A stretch of DNA of 64,000 bases from Flavobacterium sp. (GTDB lineage: Bacteria > Bacteroidota > Bacteroidia > Flavobacteriales > Flavobacteriaceae): the NCBI GenBank assembly GCA_027484725.1, contig JAIXSK010000025.1, positions 1 through 64,000 on the forward strand. Direction: 5' to 3'. The notes under the pieces were generated by a model. That model saw only the letters and a list, made by a program, of their open reading frames with translations. It was not told the DNA's origin and searched no databases. Both the position numbers and the translations under genes were made by a program. How positions within the stretch are numbered: position 1 is the first letter of the stretch; each line of letters opens with the position of its first letter. Below are positions 43,758-51,313 of this stretch, piece by piece.

Positions 43758-45635
43758 TTAATCTTGATGTTTGACCAAGTACAGCGGAATAGAAATCTCA
43801 TGTCTCACTTTATCGACGGTTGTACCCAAAATCAAATCTTTAAAGGTATGATGCCCATGGGTTCCCATGATGAGCAAATCATACGAACCTTGATTGATGA
43901 TGTTTGCAATGGCTTTGCCGGGCTTGCCAAATCCAAGTTTGGTCTGAACAGAAAAGCCTTTACCCGATAACATCTCATAATATTCATGCAAAAGTTTTTC
44001 ATCGACTGTGGTCTCGTGGTCAATAATATCTTTGCCGTACATCATCGCGCCCACGGTTTCTACAATATGAATGAGTGTATATTCTGCGTCTTTTCCGCCC
44101 AAATCAAAAGCGTGTTGCAAGGCTCTTGAATCGGCCTGAGAAAAATCAACCGTAACGGCAATTTGCTTGCGCACATAATTTTTGTGGGTATCAATGGTCA
44201 AGGATAAATGATGCGGCGAATGGTTGAATGTGTTTTGTTTTGCTTTCGAGAAAAACGGTTTGAAAACGATGTACAGTAGCAAAACCAAAAAACCTATAGC
44301 GACCGGAACTACGGTAAAAACAAGTAAAGTCGGGTTTTGAGAAGTCATGAGCCAATTCGAGATTTCGTCATACACCAATCGAACGTTGAGTGAAACTATA
44401 ATCAAAGCTACTACCCACGAAGCAATTTGCGTGATTTTGCCAATTTGAAAACCTTTCATTTTGACCGGATCGCTCACAAAATGAATCAACGGAATAATCG
44501 CAAAACCCAACTGCAAACTCAAAATTACTTGGCTTAAAATGAGTAATTTTCCGGTCACGGCCTCGCCAAAAACCACAATGGCAATTACCGCGGGGACAAT
44601 GGCAATCAAACGCGTGATGATGCGGCGCACCCAGGGCTGAATGCGCAAATTCAAATAACCTTCCATGATGATTTGCCCGGCGAGCGTTCCGGTAATGGTA
44701 GAGCTTTGTCCGGCAGCAATTAAGGCTACCGCGAATAAAATGGGTGCCCATTCTGAACCCAACATCGGAGCCAATAATTTATGCGCATCTTGAATTTCAC
44801 TCACTTCATAAAGTCCGTTGTTGTAAAAAGCGGCCGCTGCCAAAATTAAAATCGCAGCGTTCACAAAAAAGGCCAAGTTGAGCGCGATGGCACTGTCAAT
44901 AAAATTGTATTTAAGTGCTTGACGAATGCCCTGCGGATTGCGATTGAATTTACGGGTTTGCACCAGCGATGAATGCAAGTACAAATTGTGCGGCATCACC
45001 GTAGCACCAATGATTCCAATAGCAATGTACAAAGCTGCTTCATTGGGCAAACTCGGAATCAAGCCCGAAGCCATTTTCCCAAGTTCGGGCTGTGCAAATA
45101 TCATTTCGGCGATGAATGAAAGGCCAATGATCATGATGAGCGCAATGATAAAAGCTTCCATTTTTCGGATGCCTTTATGGATCAAGAACAACAGTAAAAA
45201 AGTGTCTAAAACGGTAATAATCACACCTTGAATCAGCGGTAAACCAAAGAGCAAATTAATCCCAATGGCCATACCGAGCACTTCGGCCAAATCACAGGCC
45301 GCAATGGCAATCTCAGCCAAAAAATACAGAATATAATTGATAAACGGAGCATACGTCTCGCGAGAAGCTTGTGCCAAATCGCGCTGGGTAACAATGCCCA
45401 AACGCGCACTGAGGCTTTGCAGCAAAAGCGCCATAACATTGCTCATGAGCAACACCCAAATAAGTGTATATCCAAACTGACTCCCACCCGCAATATCGGT
45501 GGCCCAATTGCCCGGATCCATATAACCGACGCTGATCATATAAGCCGGGCCTAAAAAAGCAAGAATGCGCCGGAATCCGGTTCTTTTCTGATCAGTCATT
45601 ACTGACTCATTGACCTCTTCTAATGACTTACTCAT
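43758..45635 (-). CDS. mntH: NRAMP divalent metal transporter fused to a universal stress protein domain
   Basis: 625 residues. The first about 465 residues are an NRAMP transporter with DPGN (40-43) in TM1 and MPHN (214-217) in TM6, the metal-binding motifs, and about 11 helices. The C-terminal about 148 residues (478-625) form a universal stress protein domain ending MGTHGHHTFKDLILGTT, which fits the ATP-binding USP pattern G-2x-G-9x-G-T. Standard MntH is about 410-450 residues, so the cytosolic USP extension is a true fusion in one frame. It would import Mn(II) or Fe(II), perhaps gated by nucleotide. Co-directional with the regulator gene 32 nt downstream. Confidence 0.93.
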   Translation of the reverse strand: MSKSLEEVNESVMTDQKRTGFRRILAFLGPAYMISVGYMDPGNWATDIAGGSQFGYTLIWVLLMSNVMALLLQSLSARLGIVTQRDLAQASRETYAPFINYILYFLAEIAIAACDLAEVLGMAIGINLLFGLPLIQGVIITVLDTFLLLFLIHKGIRKMEAFIIALIMIIGLSFIAEMIFAQPELGKMASGLIPSLPNEAALYIAIGIIGATVMPHNLYLHSSLVQTRKFNRNPQGIRQALKYNFIDSAIALNLAFFVNAAILILAAAAFYNNGLYEVSEIQDAHKLLAPMLGSEWAPILFAVALIAAGQSSTITGTLAGQIIMEGYLNLRIQPWVRRIITRLIAIVPAVIAIVVFGEAVTGKLLILSQVILSLQLGFAIIPLIHFVSDPVKMKGFQIGKITQIASWVVALIIVSLNVRLVYDEISNWLMTSQNPTLLVFTVVPVAIGFLVLLLYIVFKPFFSKAKQNTFNHSPHHLSLTIDTHKNYVRKQIAVTVDFSQADSRALQHAFDLGGKDAEYTLIHIVETVGAMMYGKDIIDHETTVDEKLLHEYYEMLSGKGFSVQTKLGFGKPGKAIANIINQGSYDLLIMGTHGHHTFKDLILGTTVDKVRHEISIPLYLVKHQD

Positions 45636-45648
45636 GGTAGTTTTTTGA

Positions 45649-45656
45649 CAAATATA
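45649..45656 (-). promoter_or_regulatory. Putative -7 element for the NRAMP gene
   Basis: CAAATATA on the plus strand reads TATATTTG on the minus strand, match to TAnnTTTG, 13 nt before the start codon. No CAA-complement -33 element at a good distance was seen. Confidence 0.4.
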
Positions 45657-45666
45657 TAAAGTTTAA

Positions 45667-45709
45667 TTTGTTTCGAGTAAATATTTTTTTAGGTTTGTCT
45701 AAATTTAAT
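45667..45709 (+). promoter_or_regulatory. Promoter of the beta-barrel/lycopene cyclase pair with embedded palindrome
   Basis: TTTG (45667-45670), 19-nt spacer, TAGGTTTG (45690-45697). The -7 box is embedded in the inverted repeat TTTAGGTTTGTCTAAA (45688-45703; TTTAG-N6-CTAAA). The 12-mer TCTAAATTTAAT at 45698-45709 is shared with the feo promoter. The ATG follows at 45713. Candidate operator for the neighbouring DtxR/MntR-type regulator. Confidence 0.55.
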
Positions 45710-45712
45710 TTT

Positions 45713-46444
45713 ATGAACAGGCTAAACGTTTTGCTCTTTTTGATTTCAATGAATCTTTGGAGCCAATCACCCATTCAATGTGACCGGCCCGATCAAACCG
45801 AAACGCCTTTTACCGTGCCCAAAGGTAGATTTCAAGTTGAGTCAGGCTTTAGTTATAAGAAGAATGTAGACCAACACAACTACAGTCTACCATCGACTTT
45901 GTCTAAATATGGTTTAACCGAACAAATTGAATTGCGGCTTATTACCGAATGGAACATTGAAAATTATCCAGAGGAACATCTTTCAGGTTTGCAACCTATT
46001 CAACTGGGTTTTAAAATCAACTTTTGCGATGAAAAAAACGCACGCCCCAAAACTTCTTTGATTGCGCATGTGGTGATGCCCAAAATAGCTTCTACTGATT
46101 TTAAAGCAAATCATCTCGGTCCGAATTTTCGTTTGACCATGCAACACACGCTAACAGATAAATTGAGTTTGGGCTACAACTTGGGCGCGCAATGGAACGC
46201 TGATGATTTGCGCAGAACCTGGCTGTATACGGCTACTTTGGGCTATAGCTTAAGCAAAAAGTTAGGTTGTTATGCTGAAGTCTTTGGGTTCGCACCACAA
46301 TTTGAATCGGCCAATCACAGCATGGATGGCGGATTTACTTATTTGATTTCGGATGATTTTATGTTAGATTTGTCTGCGGGCAAACGCATCGCCGGCGTAA
46401 CCGCTGAGTATTACACGGCTTTAGGCGTTTCATTTAGAATTTGA
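45713..46444 (+). CDS. Outer-membrane beta-barrel 'transporter' family protein (MetA-phenol-degradation-like)
   Basis: 243 residues from the ATG at 45713, giving a short signal (MNRLNVLLFLISMNLWSQ); an open frame exists from 45668 but adds only residues overlapping the promoter. The mature start PIQCDRPDQTETPFTVPKGRFQVE is characteristic of the Bacteroidetes outer-membrane 'transporter' family related to the phenol MetA-degradation barrel; amphipathic strands continue to the C-terminal GVSFRI. Predicted outer membrane; cargo unknown. It is divergent from the NRAMP gene, and its stop overlaps the lycopene cyclase start (TGATG). Confidence 0.8.
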   Translation: MNRLNVLLFLISMNLWSQSPIQCDRPDQTETPFTVPKGRFQVESGFSYKKNVDQHNYSLPSTLSKYGLTEQIELRLITEWNIENYPEEHLSGLQPIQLGFKINFCDEKNARPKTSLIAHVVMPKIASTDFKANHLGPNFRLTMQHTLTDKLSLGYNLGAQWNADDLRRTWLYTATLGYSLSKKLGCYAEVFGFAPQFESANHSMDGGFTYLISDDFMLDLSAGKRIAGVTAEYYTALGVSFRI

Positions 46445-47583
46445 TGCAGCATTATCACTACATATTTACCGGTTCGGGTTTGGCGGCGCTGATGACCGTT
46501 TACGAAATGTTGCAAGATGAATTTTATCACGACAAACACATTTTGCTTTTGGATGCCGATGCCAAAAAAACCAACGACCGAACTTGGTGTTTTTGGGACA
46601 ACGAAAATCATTTTGAAAAACTAACCCATCGCGTTTGGCCCAAAGCTTTGTTTGCCGATGAACATTTTAGCCGCACTTTTGACTTGGCGCCTTACCAATA
46701 TAAAATGTTGCGCGGCGCCGATTTTTATCGGTTTGTTTTTGATGAAATACAAAAGCATCCGAACATTCATTTTGCGCAAGAAACCGTCGTTGATTTTGCG
46801 CAAATGGGGCAACATTGCGCGGTAAAAACGCATAACAGCAGCTACACCTGCAACTACATTTTCAATTCGATTTTTCGACCGGAAAGGGTTGTCGCACAAC
46901 AAAAATATCCGCTCGTACAACAGCATTTTATGGGCTGGCTTGTCAAAACCAAACAACCCGTTTTTACGCCAGATTGCGTGACTTTTATGGATTTTTCGGT
47001 GGCGCAAAAAGGCAACACTCGTTTTATGTATGTTTTGCCGATGTCTGAAAATGAAGCTTTGGTAGAATATACTTTGTTCTCGGCTGATTTGCTCGAAAAA
47101 CAAGCCTATGAAACCGAAATAAAGGCTTATTTAGAAAAACTCGGCGCCGCTGAATTTGAAATTCTTGAAACCGAGCAAGGCAACATTCCGATGACGTGTT
47201 ACCCGTTTTGGAAACACAACCAAGAGCGCATTTTGCACATAGGTTCTGCCGGCGGTTGGACCAAAGCCAGTACCGGTTATACTTTTAAAAATACACTCAA
47301 AAAATCAAAGCAACTCGCGCAGTTTTTAAAATCTAAAACTGATTTGCGCGCCTTTCACAAAAAGAACCGTTTTTGGTTTTATGATTTGTTGCTGATTGAT
47401 ATTTTGTACCACAAAAACCAAATCGGCAGCCACATTTTTGCGCGCATGTTCCGCCGCGGCCAAGTCGAACCGATTTTTAAATTTCTCGATGAAGAAAGTT
47501 CATTCGCCGAAGATTTGAACATTATTTGGCGCTGCCCGAAACGCTGGTTCATCATCGCGCTCGTGCATCGGATTTTTAAATAA
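46444..47583 (+). CDS. crtY: Lycopene cyclase, CrtY type
   Basis: 379 residues from the ATG at 46444, which overlaps the previous stop by one base. N-terminal dinucleotide-binding segment (YHYIFTGSGLAALMTVYEML; GxGxAA form), the family motif NDRTWCFWD near residue 39, IFNSIF/RP in the middle, and GSAGGWTKASTGYTF near 275, all typical of CrtY lycopene beta-cyclases. It converts lycopene to beta-carotene, upstream of zeaxanthin-type pigments of flavobacteria. The other carotenoid genes are not in this window. Co-transcription with the outer-membrane barrel gene is likely. Confidence 0.93.
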   Translation: MQHYHYIFTGSGLAALMTVYEMLQDEFYHDKHILLLDADAKKTNDRTWCFWDNENHFEKLTHRVWPKALFADEHFSRTFDLAPYQYKMLRGADFYRFVFDEIQKHPNIHFAQETVVDFAQMGQHCAVKTHNSSYTCNYIFNSIFRPERVVAQQKYPLVQQHFMGWLVKTKQPVFTPDCVTFMDFSVAQKGNTRFMYVLPMSENEALVEYTLFSADLLEKQAYETEIKAYLEKLGAAEFEILETEQGNIPMTCYPFWKHNQERILHIGSAGGWTKASTGYTFKNTLKKSKQLAQFLKSKTDLRAFHKKNRFWFYDLLLIDILYHKNQIGSHIFARMFRRGQVEPIFKFLDEESSFAEDLNIIWRCPKRWFIIALVHRIFK

Positions 47584-47645
47584 TACACAGACGATTTATA
47601 ACAAATCTTTATCATTTCTGGCCCAACCGCATCTGAAAAACTTTG

Positions 47646-47653
47646 TACTTTTG
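47646..47653 (+). promoter_or_regulatory. Putative -7 element for the bacilliredoxin gene
   Basis: TACTTTTG, match to TAnnTTTG, 27 nt before the ATG. No clear -33 element. Confidence 0.4.
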
Positions 47654-47680
47654 CCGAGCATAACTTAAGATAAAAATCCT

Positions 47681-48091
47681 ATGTATCCAGAAGAAATGGT
47701 CAACCCGATGCGTGCTGAACTTACAGACGCCGGTTTTCAGAATTTATATAGCGCTGCCGATGTTGAAAACGCTTTGAAACAAGCCGGAACTGCTTTGGTG
47801 GTTGTGAACTCTGTTTGCGGATGTGCCGCGCGTAATGCACGCCCCGGTGCGAAAATGAGTTTGAGCGGAGCTAAAAAACCAGACCAATTGATTACGGTTT
47901 TTGCCGGCGTGGATAGAGAAGCGGTTGATGCTGCGCGTCAGCATATGTTTCCGTTTCCGCCTTCGTCCCCTTGTATGGCTTTGTTTAAAGACGGAGAGCT
48001 CGTTCATATGTTAGAGCGCCATCATATTGAAGGCCGTCCGGCTGAGATGATTGCCGAAAACCTCATGGACGCTTACGCAGAATTCTGCTAA
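47681..48091 (+). CDS. BrxA/BrxB-family bacilliredoxin
   Basis: 136 residues. Thioredoxin-like fold with the CxC motif C46-G-C48 ([16 protein letters not shown]), the signature of the YphP/YqiW bacilliredoxin family; other conserved blocks are [14 protein letters not shown] and [27 protein letters not shown]. In Firmicutes these enzymes remove bacillithiol from proteins, and many Bacteroidetes carry homologues. Cytosolic. Monocistronic: own -7 box and a strong terminator. Confidence 0.93.
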   Translation: MYPEEMVNPMRAELTDAGFQNLYSAADVENALKQAGTALVVVNSVCGCAARNARPGAKMSLSGAKKPDQLITVFAGVDREAVDAARQHMFPFPPSSPCMALFKDGELVHMLERHHIEGRPAEMIAENLMDAYAEFC

Positions 48092-48112
48092 AAAAGCCTT
48101 TTTTGAAAAACC

Positions 48113-48141
48113 AAACCCCAGCTGAGTGTTGGGGTTTTTTT
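48113..48141 (+). terminator. Intrinsic terminator
   Basis: AAACCCCA (48113-48120) pairs with TGGGGTTT (48130-48137), T-tract to 48141. Ends the bacilliredoxin transcript. Confidence 0.9.
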
Positions 48142-48153
48142 ATGGACCAGATT

Positions 48154-48237
48154 TGCGTGAGGGATCTGCCTGCCGGCAGACAGGTGGTCAGCAGGCAGGC
48201 TTGCACCGCGAACAGCCCGACCTGCAGGGGCACGCCC
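48154..48237. repeat. Dispersed intergenic repeat, copy 5
   Basis: Left edge GCGTGAGGGAT, internal CTGCCTGCCGGCAGACAGG palindrome and GCAGGCAGGCTTGCACCGCG, right edge GAACAGCCCGACC then TGCAGGGGCACGCCC. Very close to copy 6 at 58142, including the GGCTTGCACCGCGAACAGC block. Confidence 0.75.
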
Positions 48238-48243
48238 AAAACC

Positions 48244-48274
48244 TTTGGCTCATTGAAATAAAAATGTACCTTTG
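48244..48274 (+). promoter_or_regulatory. Bacteroidetes-type promoter for trhO-trhP-ferredoxin
   Basis: TTTG (48244-48247), 19-nt spacer, TACCTTTG (48267-48274), 53 nt before the trhO ATG. Ideal consensus. Confidence 0.75.
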
Positions 48275-48327
48275 CCGGCGAATTCCGCCAATGTGAATTC
48301 AGATATCTCACTTAATACGTTTATAGC

Positions 48328-49680
48328 ATGCAACTGTACAACACATTAAGCGCAGAAGAAAGAGCCCGACTCATTGACGAGGCTGGGCAACAACGCCTCA
48401 CGTTGTCTTTTTATGCGTATGCCAAAATTGAAGATCCCAAAAAATTTCGCGACGATTTATTTGTAGCTTGGAATGCGCTCGATGCGCTGGGCCGAATTTA
48501 TGTAGCCCATGAAGGCATTAATGCGCAAATGAGCGTTCCGGCCGACCATTTTGAGGCTTTTCGCGCAACCTTAGAAGTTTATGATTTTATGCGCGGCATT
48601 CGTTTGAATGTGGCGGTGGAGCAAGACGATCATTCGTTTTTGAAGCTCACCATCAAAGTGCGTCACAAAATTGTGGCCGACGGTCTGAGCGATGAAACTT
48701 TTGACGTAACCAACAAAGGTGTGCATTTGAACGCCCGAGAATTCAATGCGATTTTAGACGACCCCAATACGATTGTGGTTGATTTTAGAAATCACTACGA
48801 AAGCGAAGTCGGGCATTTTAAAGGCGCGATTACCCCGGATGTTGAAACCTTTCGCGAGTCATTGCCCATCATCAACGAGCAACTCAAAGATTATAAAGAA
48901 AATAAAAACCTAGTGATGTATTGCACGGGTGGCATTCGTTGTGAAAAAGCCAGTGCCTATTACAAACACCAAGGTTTTCAGAAGGTATATCAGCTCGAAG
49001 GCGGCATTATCAATTATGCCAAGCAAATCAAAGAAGAAGGTTTAGAGAGCAAATTTATCGGGAAGAATTTTGTGTTTGACCACCGTTTGGGCGAGCGCAT
49101 TACCGATGATATCATTGCACAATGCCACCAATGCGGCGCGCCTTGTGACAACCATACCAACTGCGCCAATGAAGCTTGTCATTTGTTGTTTATTCAATGC
49201 GACAGTTGTATGGCCACTATGGAAAACTGCTGTTCAACTGAATGTCAAGAGTGGATTCATTTGCCTATGGACGAGCAAATTCGCCGCAGAAAAGGTTTGC
49301 AAGTGGGCAATAAAATTTTTAGAAAAGGAAAGTCTGAAAATTTAAAATTCAAACATTCGGGTGCACTTTCGGCTACTCCACTGGCCAAAGCGCCGAGCGA
49401 TATTCGTCAGAAAATCAAAGTCAAAAAAACCTTGTTGGGCAAAGTCGAGCATTATTTTGTCAAGGCCTGCGTTGGTTTGATCGAGCTGCAAAACGGTTCG
49501 TTGCAAATAGGCGATACCATTGTTATTTCGGGGCCAACCACCGGAGAACAAACCCTGACTTTATCAAAATTTAAAGTCAACGGACAAGAAAACACCTCAG
49601 CACAAACCGGAGATAAAGTAACTTTTGAAGTGCCTTTTAGAGTGCGTTTGTCTGATAAAGTTTATAAAATCATAGGCTAA
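48328..49680 (+). CDS. trhO: tRNA uridine(34) hydroxylase TrhO with an extra C-terminal domain
   Basis: 450 residues. N-terminal acylphosphatase-like domain (about 20-115; GRIYVAHEGINAQMSVP), rhodanese domain (about 130-240) with C199 and C205 in MYCTGGIRCEKAS, and a Cys-rich block at 266-306. This is the TrhO/YceA family, which hydroxylates U34 of tRNA in an O2-dependent way to ho5U. The canonical enzyme ends near residue 350; here residues about 370-450 add a beta domain (ISGPTTGEQ ... VPFRVRLSDKVYK) homologous to the C-terminus of the adjacent TrhP. The start ATG lies 53 nt from a consensus promoter. Its stop overlaps trhP by one base (TAATG). Confidence 0.93.
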   Translation: MQLYNTLSAEERARLIDEAGQQRLTLSFYAYAKIEDPKKFRDDLFVAWNALDALGRIYVAHEGINAQMSVPADHFEAFRATLEVYDFMRGIRLNVAVEQDDHSFLKLTIKVRHKIVADGLSDETFDVTNKGVHLNAREFNAILDDPNTIVVDFRNHYESEVGHFKGAITPDVETFRESLPIINEQLKDYKENKNLVMYCTGGIRCEKASAYYKHQGFQKVYQLEGGIINYAKQIKEEGLESKFIGKNFVFDHRLGERITDDIIAQCHQCGAPCDNHTNCANEACHLLFIQCDSCMATMENCCSTECQEWIHLPMDEQIRRRKGLQVGNKIFRKGKSENLKFKHSGALSATPLAKAPSDIRQKIKVKKTLLGKVEHYFVKACVGLIELQNGSLQIGDTIVISGPTTGEQTLTLSKFKVNGQENTSAQTGDKVTFEVPFRVRLSDKVYKIIG

Positions 49681-50921
49681 TGACAAGCTCAGGAAAAATT
49701 GAACTCATGGCGCCCGCCGGGAACTTTGAGTCGTTACAAGCCGCCTTAGATAACGGCTGTGATTCGGTGTATTTTGGGGTAGAACAACTCAATATGCGCG
49801 CTCGAGCAACGGTTAACTTTACCTTAGAAGATTTGCCCGAGATTGCCCGTCGTTGCAACGAGAAAAACGTGCGCACTTACCTTACGCTCAACACGATTAT
49901 TTACGACCACGATTTATCCATTGTCAAAACGCTTTTGACCCAAGCTAAAGAAGCCGGTATTACTGCGGTGATTGCTTCAGACCAAGCCGTGATTGCCTCG
50001 GCGCGTAGTTTGGGCATCGAAGTGCACATTTCAACCCAGCTCAACGTCACCAATGTCGAGACGGTCAGGTTTTATAGTTTGTTTGCCGATACGATGGTTT
50101 TATCGCGCGAATTGAGTTTGCGTCAAGTAAAGAAAATCACCGAAACTATTGAAAAAGAACAAATCAAAGGCCCGTCAGGCAACTTGGTGGAAATTGAAAT
50201 TTTTGGTCACGGCGCCTTGTGCATGGCGGTTTCAGGAAAGTGTTACCTGAGTCTGCATGCGCATAATTCTTCGGCCAATCGCGGAGCTTGCAAGCAAAAT
50301 TGTCGAAAAAAATACACGGTCATTGATCAAGAAAGCGGTTTTGAAATTGAAATCGACAACGAATATATGATGTCGCCCAAAGATTTGTGTACGATTGATT
50401 TTTTAGATCAAATCATTGATGCCGGCGTTCAGGTTTTGAAAATTGAAGGACGCGGACGCGCTGCCGATTATGTAGCCGCTGTAACACGGACGTATCGCGA
50501 AGCTATTGATGCGATTTACGACCAAACCTACACCCAAGAGCGCATCAAGTCTTGGATGGAAACACTTTCAACGGTATACAACCGTGGTTTTTGGAGCGGT
50601 TATTATTTGGGTCAAAAACTCGGCGAATGGAGCGACAATTCGGGTTCAAACGCCACGCAGAAAAAAGTATATGTGGGCAAAGGCATGCATTACTTTGCCA
50701 AATCGGGTATTGCCGAATTTAAAATTGAAGCGTACGACATCAAAAAAGGCGACCGAATGCTCATTACCGGGCCTACTACCGGCGCACAAGAATTTGAGCT
50801 CGACGACTTTTTGGTCAATGATGCCGAGGCCGACAAAGCAGGCAAAGGCGATAGTTGTACGTTTAAAGTTCCGTTTCGCATTCGCTTGTCGGACAAACTC
50901 TATAAAATGGTTGAAGCCTGA
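49680..50921 (+). CDS. trhP: Peptidase U32 family tRNA hydroxylation protein TrhP
   Basis: 413 residues. N-terminal TIM-barrel-like U32 domain (ELMAPAGNFESLQAALDNG) and the U32 signature around FGHGALCMAVSGKCYLS..SANRGACKQNCRKKY; C181, C188, C204 and C208 are the probable Fe-S ligands. The C-terminal domain (about 328-413) is an EF-Tu domain-2-like barrel (LITGPTTGAQ ... VPFRIRLSDKLYK). TrhP makes ho5U34 in tRNA without O2, using prephenate-derived chemistry as known for the E. coli protein. Despite the family name it is not expected to be a protease. One-base overlaps on both sides (trhO and ferredoxin genes) indicate a tightly coupled operon. Confidence 0.92.
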   Translation: MTSSGKIELMAPAGNFESLQAALDNGCDSVYFGVEQLNMRARATVNFTLEDLPEIARRCNEKNVRTYLTLNTIIYDHDLSIVKTLLTQAKEAGITAVIASDQAVIASARSLGIEVHISTQLNVTNVETVRFYSLFADTMVLSRELSLRQVKKITETIEKEQIKGPSGNLVEIEIFGHGALCMAVSGKCYLSLHAHNSSANRGACKQNCRKKYTVIDQESGFEIEIDNEYMMSPKDLCTIDFLDQIIDAGVQVLKIEGRGRAADYVAAVTRTYREAIDAIYDQTYTQERIKSWMETLSTVYNRGFWSGYYLGQKLGEWSDNSGSNATQKKVYVGKGMHYFAKSGIAEFKIEAYDIKKGDRMLITGPTTGAQEFELDDFLVNDAEADKAGKGDSCTFKVPFRIRLSDKLYKMVEA

Positions 50922-51151
50922 TGGTGATTGTTACTTTACAACGCGATAAATGCATTGGTTGTAACTACTGTGTAGAAATGGCACCCGGGCAATTTCAGAT
51001 GTCGAAAAAAGACGGAAAATCGGTGCTGTTGAAAGCAGTCAACAACAAAGGATTTCACACACTCAAATCGCCCGACCACAGCATGGAAGAAGCTTGCTTT
51101 TTGGCCGAAAAAGTTTGCCCGGTGAATATTATAACAGTAAAATCAACCTAA
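50921..51151 (+). CDS. Small 4Fe-4S (or 3Fe-4S) ferredoxin
   Basis: 76 residues, start overlapping the trhP stop (TGATG). CIGCNYCVEMAP supplies C-x2-C-x2-C and a distant CP (KVCPVNII) the fourth cysteine, the pattern of single-cluster ferredoxins. Because it is translationally coupled to the Fe-S protein TrhP, I infer that it supplies electrons to, or helps mature, the tRNA hydroxylation system. A terminator follows 11 nt after the stop, so the operon has three genes. Confidence 0.9.
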   Translation: MVIVTLQRDKCIGCNYCVEMAPGQFQMSKKDGKSVLLKAVNNKGFHTLKSPDHSMEEACFLAEKVCPVNIITVKST

Positions 51152-51162
51152 AAATATTCTTT

Positions 51163-51199
51163 AAAAAAAGTCTGAAACCATGAGAATCAGACTTTTTTT
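51163..51199 (+). terminator. Intrinsic terminator of the trhO-trhP-ferredoxin operon
   Basis: AAAAAAAGTCTGA (51163-51175) pairs perfectly with TCAGACTTTTTTT (51187-51199) around an 11-nt loop. Confidence 0.92.
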
Positions 51200-51313
51200 A
51201 TGCCTTCTTATCCATTTTTATTTGGCCTGCGCATTACCGAAAAAATACTATCTTTACCCTCGAAACGTTTGTGAAAAGTAGTGGCACGGCCACGATCAAT
51301 ATATATTCAATTT

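Noticed and set aside
48063-48311. Minus-strand frame of 82 codons after the bacilliredoxin gene
   Set aside because: It runs through a terminator and dispersed repeat copy 5; Cys-rich translation is caused by the palindrome.
49680-50921. Collagenase or secreted protease reading of the U32 gene
   Set aside because: No signal peptide, has the Cys set of the tRNA-hydroxylation branch, and is coupled to trhO and a ferredoxin.
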